DNA from: Streptomyces filamentosus
Lineage (GTDB): Bacteria; Actinomycetota; Actinomycetes; Streptomycetales; Streptomycetaceae
Assembly: GCF_014654895.1 (NCBI RefSeq)
Contig: NZ_BNBE01000002.1
Location: forward strand, 992,001 to 1,056,000
DNA: 64,000 bases
Direction: 5' to 3'
Positions within the stretch are counted from its first letter, which is position 1. Each line of letters starts with the position of its first letter. The notes under the pieces are model-generated. The model saw only the letters and a list, made by a program, of their open reading frames with translations. It did not search any database and was not told where the DNA came from. The position numbers and the translations under genes were made by a program. This document shows, piece by piece, positions 33,329 through 40,315 of this stretch.

Positions 33329-33826
33329 GTGGGAAGTCCGTTGACGAAGGTCTCCGGGGTCCGCTGGGGAGAACTCCGCGACGCGACGGGGGCCGGGGCG
33401 GGCGGCGTCCCCTCCCTCCTGTCCCGGATCGCCCACGGGGACGAGGACACGGCCCGCACCGCCGTCGAGGAACTCGGCGACGCCCTCTGCGCGCTGGGCT
33501 TCGTCGTCGGCGAGGCGACGGCGCCCGCGGTCCCGTTCCTCCTGGAACTGGCCGGCTCCCCTCAAGTCGCCTGCACAGCAGACCTGTTGGAGCTGCTGGA
33601 AAGCATCTGCCGGACCGAGCAGTGGCACTCCGCCGCCGCGTCGGCACGGAACCGCGCGCACGCGGCGGACCACCGGCGGCAGACCGGCTGGGAGGCGGCC
33701 GCAAGGGCGGCCGTCCACGCGGGGCGGTCGGTCGTCGAGGGCCTCGCCTCCTCCGTACGCCCCGAGGAGGCGGCGCCCGCCCGGAAGTTGCTGCGGGCGA
33801 TGGACGAGAGCCCTCCGTTCCGGTGA
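33329..33826 (+). CDS. hypothetical helical (HEAT-like) protein
   Basis: 165 residues, GTG 33329 behind GAGGAGCAAAAC. Helical, with the repeat-like segment VEELGDALCALGFVVGEATAPAVPFLLELAG resembling HEAT-type motifs. No catalytic motif and no membrane segment. I do not recognise a named family; similar proteins occur singly in Streptomyces genomes. The function is unknown. Confidence 0.7.
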   Translation: MGSPLTKVSGVRWGELRDATGAGAGGVPSLLSRIAHGDEDTARTAVEELGDALCALGFVVGEATAPAVPFLLELAGSPQVACTADLLELLESICRTEQWHSAAASARNRAHAADHRRQTGWEAAARAAVHAGRSVVEGLASSVRPEEAAPARKLLRAMDESPPFR

Positions 33827-33916
33827 GGGGCGGGGGGGGCGGGGTGGGGCGGGGTGAGCGGTACGCGGGGAAAACCCGGAGGAGCGTACGGCGGCGCGCT
33901 GCTACGGTCGGGCTCC

Positions 33917-34420
33917 ATGAGCTGGCTTCCCGACGACTTCGTCCACCCCGTCCTGGTACCGCTGCCGGGCGGCGGCCATCACCTGCGGCCGATCCGGGAG
34001 GCGGACACCCCGCTCGACTACCCCGCCGTGATGGGTTCGCGCGAGCGGCTGTGGACCATGTTCGGCCCGGCCTGGGGCTGGCCCGCGGCCACCATGACCT
34101 ACGAGGCCGACCGGGCCGACCTGTTGCGGCACGAGAAGGAGATCGCCGCGCACGAGTCCTTCAACTACGCGCTGTTCGACGCGGCGGAGACGGCCCTGCT
34201 CGGCTGCGTCTACATCGACCCGCCGGAGAAGGCCGGCGCGGACGGCGAGATCTCCTGGTGGGTGGTGGACGAACTGGTGGGCAGCGAGGTCGAGCAGGCC
34301 CTCGACGCGCTGGTGCCGCGGTGGATCGCCGCCGACTGGCCGTTCGAGCGGCCGCGCTTCATCGGCCGCGAGACCTCCTGGCAGGACTGGCTCGCCCTGC
34401 CGGAGCATCCCGGCCACTGA
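33917..34420 (+). CDS. GNAT-like acetyltransferase-family protein
   Basis: 167 residues from ATG 33917. Pattern: LRPIREADTPLDYPAVMGSRERLW, then LLGCVYIDPPEKAGADGEISWWVVDE with the beta-bulge of GNAT folds, and ending near WPFERPRFIGRETSWQDW. The acetyl-CoA loop R/Q-x-x-G-x-G is not evident, so activity is uncertain. Stand-alone gene. Confidence 0.7.
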   Translation: MSWLPDDFVHPVLVPLPGGGHHLRPIREADTPLDYPAVMGSRERLWTMFGPAWGWPAATMTYEADRADLLRHEKEIAAHESFNYALFDAAETALLGCVYIDPPEKAGADGEISWWVVDELVGSEVEQALDALVPRWIAADWPFERPRFIGRETSWQDWLALPEHPGH

Positions 34421-34947
34421 GCGGCGGCACCCGACCCGGACACCGGTCGTCCGCCCCCGAGCCGGACGCCGGCCTCCGGCCGCCGCGAGCGACGCCGCCC
34501 GGCGCTCCTCGTACGGGCCGCACCAGCCGGGGACGCAGGTCGTCCGCGCCGGGAGGTCGTCCGGCGAGAACCCTCAGGAAGGACCGCGAAGGCGGATGGG
34601 GGCGGGAAGCGAAGACGGCGCACCCGTGGCGGGTGAACGACCGGGGCGGCCCCGGGACGCCCGCGCCGGGACGGTCCTGTCGAGGCGATCCGGCGCGTCC
34701 GCCGGATCCGCGTGACCTTCGCCGCCGCGGGGTCGATACTGGCCACGAGGGCCGGTCGAGCCTGCCCGCGGCAAGGAGGATCCACATCCGACCCACCGTC
34801 GTCGCCGTCGGCGCCCCCGGTCTCCGTACCGGGAGGAGCCGCCCCGGAGCGCCGTGGACCGCCACGGCCGAGTTTCACGCGCACAGCTGGTGACCCGCAC
34901 GGACACGGGTCGGACGCCCATCGGTACAGCCTCGCGAGGAGACCGCA
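34421..34947. other. intergenic region upstream of dhaK
   Basis: About 530 bases without a convincing gene; open frames here look like GC-driven noise on both strands. Two isolated GGATCC sites (near 34713 and 34779) are not arranged on a grid. The dhaKLM promoter should lie in its last 150 bases, but no clear -35/-10 pair or operator was identified. Confidence 0.5.
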
Positions 34948-35940
34948 TTGAAGATGCTCATCAACGTGCCGGAGACCGTCGTCGCCGATGCCCTGCGGGG
35001 GATCGCCGCCGCCCATCCGGAGCTGACCGTGGACGTCGAGCGGCGGGTGGTGGTGCGGCGGGACGCGCCGGTCGCGGGGAAAGTGGCGCTGGTGTCGGGG
35101 GGCGGGTCGGGGCACGAGCCGCTGCACGCGGGGTTCGTGGGGCCGGGGATGCTCGACGGGGCCTGTCCCGGGGAGGTGTTCACGAGTCCGGTGCCCGACC
35201 AGATGGTGCGGGCCGCCGCCGCGGTGGACAGCGGGGCGGGGGTGCTGTTCGTGGTGAAGAACTACACCGGTGACGTGCTGAACTTCGAGATGGCGGCGGA
35301 GCTGGCCGAGGACGAGGGCATCCAGGTGGCCAAGGTCCTCGTCGACGACGACGTGGCCGTGGCGGACAGCCTGTACACGGCGGGGCGGCGCGGGACGGGG
35401 GCCACCCTGTTCGTGGAGAAGCTGGCGGGGGCGGCGGCCGAGGAGGGCATGCCGCTGGAGCGGGTGGAGTCGCTGGCCCGGCGGGTGGTCCGGCGGTCGC
35501 GGTCCTTCGGGGTCGCGCTGAGCTCCTGCACCACGCCCGCGAAGGGGAGTCCGACCTTCGACCTCCCGCCGGGCGAGCTGGAGCTGGGGGTGGGGATCCA
35601 CGGCGAGCCGGGCCGGGAGCGGCGCGGGATGATGACCGCGCGGGAGATCGCCGAGGTCGCCGTCGACGCCGTCCTGGACGACCTGCGGCCCTCGGACCCG
35701 GTGCTGCTGCTGGTGAACGGGATGGGCGGGACGCCGCTCCTGGAGCTGTACGGGTTCAACGCCGAGGTGCGGCGGGTGCTGGACGCGCGCCGGGTGCCGG
35801 TGGCGCGGACGCTGGTGGGGAACTACGTGACCTCGCTCGACATGGCGGGCTGTTCGGTGACGCTGTGCACGGCCGACGAGGAACTGCTGCGGCTGTGGGA
35901 CGCGCCGGTGGCGACGGCCGCGCTGCGCTGGGGCCGGTGA
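34948..35940 (+). CDS. dhaK: dihydroxyacetone kinase subunit DhaK
   Basis: 330 residues. TTG 34948 (MKMLINVPETVV) was chosen because AGGAGA lies six bases ahead; ATG 34954 is the alternative. It binds dihydroxyacetone covalently as a hemiaminal through the histidine in GVGIHGEPG near residue 217. SGGGSGHEPLHAGFVG and VKNYTGDVLNFEMA are family hallmarks. First gene of dhaKLM, a PTS-type kinase using phosphoenolpyruvate instead of ATP. Confidence 0.95.
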   Translation: MKMLINVPETVVADALRGIAAAHPELTVDVERRVVVRRDAPVAGKVALVSGGGSGHEPLHAGFVGPGMLDGACPGEVFTSPVPDQMVRAAAAVDSGAGVLFVVKNYTGDVLNFEMAAELAEDEGIQVAKVLVDDDVAVADSLYTAGRRGTGATLFVEKLAGAAAEEGMPLERVESLARRVVRRSRSFGVALSSCTTPAKGSPTFDLPPGELELGVGIHGEPGRERRGMMTAREIAEVAVDAVLDDLRPSDPVLLLVNGMGGTPLLELYGFNAEVRRVLDARRVPVARTLVGNYVTSLDMAGCSVTLCTADEELLRLWDAPVATAALRWGR

Positions 35941-35947
35941 GCGGGCG

Positions 35948-36556
35948 ATGAGCGGGACGTACGGCGCCGGGTTCGCGGCGCGCTGGATGGCGGCGACGGC
36001 GGAAGCGGTGGAGCGCGAGGCCGGGCGGCTGACCGAACTGGACGCGGCGATCGGCGACGCCGACCACGGCGCCAATCTGAGGCGCGGGTTCGCCGCCGTG
36101 GCCGACGCCCTGGCGAAGGAGCCGCCCGCGACACCGGGCGCGGTCCTCGTGACCGCCGGACGGCTGCTGATCTCCACGGTCGGCGGCGCGTCCGGGCCGT
36201 TGTACGGGACGCTGCTGCGGCGGGCCGGGAAGGCGCTCGGCGAGGCCGGGGAGGTGACGCGGACGGAGCTCGCGGACGCGCTGGCCGCCGGGGTCGCCGC
36301 CGTCGGGCAGCTCGGCGGGGCCGTGGCGGGCGACAAGACGATGCTGGACGCCCTGGAGCCGGCGGTGGCGGGGCTGCGCGAGTCCTTCGCCGCCGCGCGG
36401 GCCGCGGCGCGGGACGGCGCGCTGGCGACCGTACCGCTGCGGGCCCGCAAGGGGCGGGCCGCCTATCTCGGCGAGCGTTCGGTGGGGCACGAGGATCCGG
36501 GAGCGGCGTCCTCGGCGCTGCTGTTCGACGCGCTGGAGGAGGTGGCCGCCGGATGA
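35948..36556 (+). CDS. dhaL: dihydroxyacetone kinase ADP-binding subunit DhaL
   Basis: 202 residues. DhaL carries bound ADP that is phosphorylated by DhaM and then transfers the phosphate to dihydroxyacetone on DhaK. The Mg-nucleotide aspartates are in AAIGDADHGANLRRG near residues 33-47; STVGGASGPLYGTLL and GDKTMLDAL are conserved. It starts eight bases after dhaK and overlaps dhaM by four bases. Confidence 0.94.
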   Translation: MSGTYGAGFAARWMAATAEAVEREAGRLTELDAAIGDADHGANLRRGFAAVADALAKEPPATPGAVLVTAGRLLISTVGGASGPLYGTLLRRAGKALGEAGEVTRTELADALAAGVAAVGQLGGAVAGDKTMLDALEPAVAGLRESFAAARAAARDGALATVPLRARKGRAAYLGERSVGHEDPGAASSALLFDALEEVAAG

Positions 36557-37005
36557 GCGGGGAAGGGATCGGCAGGGGAGGGACGAGCGGGGAGCGGGCG
36601 GGCGGGGGGCGGGTCGGGATCGTGCTGGTCTCGCACAGCGCGGCCGTCGCGGACGCGGTGGCCGCGCTGGCCCGGGGTCTCGCCGGGGGCGGTGACCTGG
36701 CGCCGGTGGCGGCGGCGGGCGGCGCGCCCGGCGGGGGGCTCGGCACGAGCGCCGATCTGATCGCCTCGGCGGCGAAGGACGTCGACGGGGGCGCCGGGGT
36801 GGCGATCCTGGTCGACCTGGGCAGCGCGGTCCTCACCGTGAAGGCCCTGCTCGCCGAGGGCGACGAACTGCCGGAGGGGGCGCGGCTGGTGGACGCCCCG
36901 TTCGTGGAGGGCGCGGTGGCGGCGCTGGTGACGGCGAGCGCCGGCGGCGACCTCGACGCGGTGGCGGCCGCGGCCTCGGAGGCGTACGCCTACCGCAAGG
37001 AGTGA
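36553..37005 (+). CDS. dhaM: PTS-dependent dihydroxyacetone kinase phosphotransferase subunit DhaM
   Basis: 150 residues, an EIIA-mannose-type domain only. The phosphorylated histidine is in VLVSHSAAVADAV near residue 28; GLGTSADLI and ILVDLGSAVLTVKALL follow. Unlike the E. coli protein, there are no fused HPr or enzyme I-like domains, so phosphate must come from the general EI/HPr encoded elsewhere. A Gly-rich N-terminal extension of about 20 residues precedes the domain. Confidence 0.93.
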   Translation: MSGEGIGRGGTSGERAGGGRVGIVLVSHSAAVADAVAALARGLAGGGDLAPVAAAGGAPGGGLGTSADLIASAAKDVDGGAGVAILVDLGSAVLTVKALLAEGDELPEGARLVDAPFVEGAVAALVTASAGGDLDAVAAAASEAYAYRKE

Positions 37006-37080
37006 CGGACGGCCGGGGTGGCCCTGCGGAGGGCACCCGGAGGACACCGGACCGCGGAGGAGTGACGAACGGCACAGGGG

Positions 37081-37121
37081 CGGACCGCCCCGTCTGGGTT
37101 CCACGCCGACGGGGCGGTCCG
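37081..37121. terminator. hairpin terminator after dhaKLM
   Basis: CGGACCGCCCCGTC (37081-37094) pairs perfectly with GACGGGGCGGTCCG (37108-37121) around a 13-base loop. It lies 76 bases after dhaM and before the riboswitch, separating the two operons. Confidence 0.8.
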
Positions 37122-37261
37122 GGTCCGAGCAGCAGCCTGCAAAGGACGGGTTCCACGCTAGCCGCGGGGTCTGACAACGGGCCTGACGACGGGGTCTCCC
37201 GGAACGCGACGGGACGACCCCGCATTGTGATGATGCTGCTCAACCCACTACTGTCACACCG

Positions 37262-37470
37262 CCTTGGTGTTCGGGAAACCGGTGCAGTACCGGTGCGGCC
37301 CTCGCCACTGTGATCGGGAGGTCGGGCTCCGTCCCTCAGGGGAAGCCACTGCTCCGCCGCGGGAGACCGTCGCGGGGTGGGAAGGCGGAGTCGGACGTCA
37401 CTACCGTCAGCCAGGAGACCGGCCAGGGCGCGTTGTCCATCCACGAGGTGCTGGAGAGGGTCTCCCGATC
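37262..37470 (+). promoter_or_regulatory. cobalamin riboswitch upstream of cbiMNQO
   Basis: The conserved blocks appear in order: GGTGTTCGGGAAACCGGTGC (37265 on), GCCACTGTGAT (about 37304), GGGGAAGCCACTG (about 37339) and the B12-box-like GTCAGCCAGGAGACC at 37406-37420. Just before the cbiM ATG, GGAGA-GGG-TCTCC (37453-37465) can fold over the ribosome site GGAGAGGG. This suggests translational control: with adenosylcobalamin bound, cobalt uptake is shut off. Confidence 0.93.
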
Positions 37471-38166
37471 ATGCATATAGCCGAGGGGTATCTGCCCCCC
37501 GTCCATGCGGCCGCCTGGGGCGTCGCATCGGCCCCGTTCGTCGTCCACGGCGTCCGCGCGCTCACCCGCGAGGTGCGCGCCAACCCCGAGTCCACCCTGC
37601 TGCTCGGCGCCTCCGGCGCCTTCACCTTCGTCCTTTCCGCGCTCAAACTGCCTTCGGTGACGGGGAGTTGCTCCCATCCGACGGGGACGGGGCTGGGCGC
37701 CATCCTCTTCCGGCCGCCGATCATGGCGGTGCTCGGCACGATCACGCTGCTGTTCCAGGCACTGCTGCTCGCCCACGGCGGGCTGACCACCCTGGGGGCG
37801 AACGTCTTCTCCATGGCGGTCGTCGGCCCGTGGGCGGGGTACGGGACGTACCTGCTGTGCCGGCGGTCCGGCGCCCCGCTGATGGTGGGCGTGTTCCTCG
37901 GCGCGTTCGTCGCCGACCTGTCCACGTACTGCGTGACCAGCGTGCAGCTGGCGCTCGCCTTCCCCGACCCGGGCAGCGGTGTGGCGGGATCGCTCGCCAA
38001 GTTCGGCGGGATCTTCGCGCTCACGCAGATCCCGCTCGCCGTGAGCGAGGGACTGCTGACCGTCCTGGTGATGCGGCTGCTCGCGCAGTCCAGCAAGGGC
38101 GACCTGCTGCGGCTCGGCGTGCTCGGCCGGCCGGAGCCGAAGCGGCACGAGGGGGCGGCGGCGTGA
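37471..38166 (+). CDS. cbiM: cobalt ECF transporter substrate-binding component CbiM
   Basis: 231 residues. It begins MHIAEGYLPP, and the N-terminal Met-His is the known cobalt ligand pair of CbiM, so ATG 37471 must be the start. Six membrane helices. Conserved SVTGSCSHPTGTGLGAI and NVFSMAVVGPW segments. It imports Co2+ for cobalamin synthesis, under the riboswitch directly upstream. One-base overlap with cbiN. Confidence 0.96.
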   Translation: MHIAEGYLPPVHAAAWGVASAPFVVHGVRALTREVRANPESTLLLGASGAFTFVLSALKLPSVTGSCSHPTGTGLGAILFRPPIMAVLGTITLLFQALLLAHGGLTTLGANVFSMAVVGPWAGYGTYLLCRRSGAPLMVGVFLGAFVADLSTYCVTSVQLALAFPDPGSGVAGSLAKFGGIFALTQIPLAVSEGLLTVLVMRLLAQSSKGDLLRLGVLGRPEPKRHEGAAA

Positions 38167-38516
38167 TGAGCCGGAATGCGAAGATCAACGGCCTGCTGCT
38201 CCTGCTGGTGGCGGCGCTCGCGGTGCTGCCGCTGGCGCTCGGTCTCGGCGACCACAAGGAGGAGCCGTTCACCGGCGCCGACGGGGAGGCGGAGACGGCG
38301 ATCACGGAGATCGAGCCGGACTACGAGCCGTGGTTCAGCCCGCTCTACGAGCCGCCGTCCGGCGAGATCGAGTCGGCACTGTTCTCCCTCCAGGCGGCCC
38401 TGGGCGCCGGATTCCTCGCCTACTACTTCGGGCTGCGGCGCGGCCGGCGGCAGGGCGAGGAGCGGGCCGCGGCCCGCGCGGAGGCCGGCGCGGCCGCCCC
38501 GGACGAGGACGCGTAA
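38166..38516 (+). CDS. cbiN: cobalt transporter accessory protein CbiN
   Basis: 116 residues with two membrane helices (LLLLVAALAVLPLALGLG near 9-26 and the ALGAGFLAYYFGL helix near 78-90). The extracytoplasmic loop holds EEPFTGADGEAE and YEPWFSPLYEPPSGEIES, which are CbiN hallmarks. It assists CbiM in metal loading. The gene lies between cbiM and cbiQ. Confidence 0.94.
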   Translation: MSRNAKINGLLLLLVAALAVLPLALGLGDHKEEPFTGADGEAETAITEIEPDYEPWFSPLYEPPSGEIESALFSLQAALGAGFLAYYFGLRRGRRQGEERAAARAEAGAAAPDEDA

Positions 38517-38522
38517 CCGCCG

Positions 38523-39272
38523 ATGCTGCCCATCGACGCGGCGGCGCACAGCAGCCGCTGGCGCCGCCGCCATCCCGTGGAGAAGGCCGCGCTCGGGCTC
38601 GGTCTGACGCTCTGCGCGGTGTGTCTGCCGCCGTGGCCGGGGGCTCCCCTGGTCGCGGCGGCCACGCTCGCCGTGCTGCTCGGTCCGGCCGCCGTGCCGG
38701 GCCGGCAGCTCTGGCGCGCCTTCCGGATCCCCCTGGGCTTCTGCGTCACGGGCGCGGTCCCGCTGCTGTTCGCGGTGGGCGGGCCCGGCGGACCCGTGTC
38801 CTGGGCCCCGGACGGGCCGGTGCACGCCGGGGAGCTGCTGCTGCGGACGGCGTCGGCCTCGCTCGGGGTGCTGCTGTTCGCCTTCACCACGCCGGTGTCG
38901 GACGTGCTGCCCCGCCTGGTGCGGGCCGGGGTGCCGGCGCCGGTGGTGGACGTGGCCCTGGTGATGTACCGGATCGTCTTTCTGCTGCTCGACGCGCAGG
39001 CGAAGGTCCGCAGGGCGCAGGCGGCCCGGCTCGGGGCGACCACCCGGGCGGCCGTGTGGCGGTCGCTCGCCGGGCTCGGCGCGACGTCGTTCGTGCGGGC
39101 CTTCGACCGGGCGCAGCGGCTCCAGAACGGTCTGGCCGGGCGCGGTTACGACGGGACCCTGCGGGTCCTGCTGCCCGGGGCGCCGGTCTCCCGGCCGTTC
39201 CTCGCGGCGACGGGCGCCCTGCTCTGCGGGCTCGTCGCCCTCACCCTCGTACTGGAAAGGTTCCTGCCATGA
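38523..39272 (+). CDS. cbiQ: cobalt ECF transporter T component CbiQ
   Basis: 249 residues with four to five membrane helices. The coupling motifs of T components are present: AQAARLGATTRAAV near residue 160-173 and AFDRAQRLQNGLAGRGYDG near 190-208. N-terminal IDAAAHSSRWRRRHPVEK is typical. It connects CbiM to the ATPase. It overlaps cbiO by four bases. Confidence 0.95.
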   Translation: MLPIDAAAHSSRWRRRHPVEKAALGLGLTLCAVCLPPWPGAPLVAAATLAVLLGPAAVPGRQLWRAFRIPLGFCVTGAVPLLFAVGGPGGPVSWAPDGPVHAGELLLRTASASLGVLLFAFTTPVSDVLPRLVRAGVPAPVVDVALVMYRIVFLLLDAQAKVRRAQAARLGATTRAAVWRSLAGLGATSFVRAFDRAQRLQNGLAGRGYDGTLRVLLPGAPVSRPFLAATGALLCGLVALTLVLERFLP

Positions 39273-40111
39273 CGCCCCCGACCCCGGTCGTGGAACTGGT
39301 GCGCGCGAGCTTCGCGTACGAGGACGGGCCGGCCGTCCTCACGGACGTCGGCCTCGCCGTGCCGGAGGGCCGGGCGGTCGCGCTGCTCGGGCGCAACGGC
39401 GGCGGGAAGACGACGCTGCTGCGGCTGCTGAGCGGCGGGCTGCGCTGCGGGAGCGGGGCGCTGCTCCTGGACGGCGCGGAGGTGACGTACGACCGGAAGG
39501 GCCTGACCCGGCTGCGGACCTCGGTGCAACTGGTGGTGCAGGACCCGGACGACCAGCTCTTCGCGGCGTCGGTGGCGCAGGACGTGTCCTTCGGGCCGAT
39601 GAACCTGGGCCTGCCGGAGGACGAGGTGCGGCTCCGGGTGACGGAGGCGCTGGAGGCGCTGGACATCACGGCGCTCGCGGACCGGCCGACCCACCTGCTG
39701 TCCTACGGGCAGCGCAAGCGGGCGGCCATCGCGGGGGCGGTGGCGATGCGCCCCCGGGTCCTGATCATGGACGAGCCGACGGCCGGGCTCGATCCGCACG
39801 GGCAGGAGCGGCTCCTGGAGACCCTGGAGCGGCTGCGGGCGGCGGGCACCACGGTGGTCATGGCCACGCACGACGTGGACCTGGCCCTGCGCTGGGCCGA
39901 CGAGGCGGCCGTCCTCTCCCCCGCCGGACTGCGCACCGGCCCGGCCGCCGGCCTCCTCGCGGACGACGCCCTCCTCGACGCGGCGCGCCTGCGCCGCCCG
40001 TGGGCGGTGTCCGTGGGCCGGCTGCTGCGCTCCCGGGGCCTGCTGCCGGAGGGCGCGCCGGGCCCGCGGACGGCGGAGGAGCTGGACGCACTGCTGGACC
40101 GGGTGGGCTGA
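39269..40111 (+). CDS. cbiO: cobalt ECF transporter ATPase CbiO
   Basis: 280 residues. Walker A GRNGGGKTT near residues 41-49, Q-loop VVQDPDDQLFAASV, signature LSYGQRKRAAIAG, Walker B LIMDEPTAGLDP and switch histidine in MATHDVDLAL. ATG 39269 overlaps the cbiQ stop (ATGA). Last gene of the operon; a 20-bp hairpin terminator follows. Confidence 0.95.
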   Translation: MTPPTPVVELVRASFAYEDGPAVLTDVGLAVPEGRAVALLGRNGGGKTTLLRLLSGGLRCGSGALLLDGAEVTYDRKGLTRLRTSVQLVVQDPDDQLFAASVAQDVSFGPMNLGLPEDEVRLRVTEALEALDITALADRPTHLLSYGQRKRAAIAGAVAMRPRVLIMDEPTAGLDPHGQERLLETLERLRAAGTTVVMATHDVDLALRWADEAAVLSPAGLRTGPAAGLLADDALLDAARLRRPWAVSVGRLLRSRGLLPEGAPGPRTAEELDALLDRVG

Positions 40112-40117
40112 GCGCGC

Positions 40118-40163
40118 CCCCGGTACGGGCTCCGGCGGCGACGCGCCGGAGTCCGTGCCGGGG
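40118..40163. terminator. 20-bp hairpin terminator after cbiO
   Basis: CCCCGGTACGGGCTCCGGCG (40118-40137) pairs with 40144-40163 along its full length, with two G-U wobbles and a six-base loop. It begins seven bases after the cbiO stop. Confidence 0.85.
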
Positions 40164-40242
40164 CGGACGGGCGGGCCGGCAAGGTCCCCGCCGGTGAGGG
40201 AAGCCTTTCTACCGAGTAGTAACCATCACATCCCGATCCTTC

Positions 40243-40256
40243 TGCAACTAGTTGCA
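40243..40256. promoter_or_regulatory. perfect palindrome TGCAACTAGTTGCA before fadH
   Basis: A 14-base perfect palindrome in an AT-richer stretch 60 bases upstream of the fadH start. It is a strong operator candidate for the PadR-family regulator encoded just after fadH. No second copy was seen before the PadR gene itself. Confidence 0.7.
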
Positions 40257-40315
40257 TAACCGGTCGCACGTCGCCTACAACAGGATCCGACGATCCCTGC
40301 GCGAGGAGGCGCCCC

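Noticed and set aside
34574..34951. Small ORFs on both strands before dhaK
   Set aside because: No ribosome sites, Arg/Pro/Gly noise, no family resemblance.
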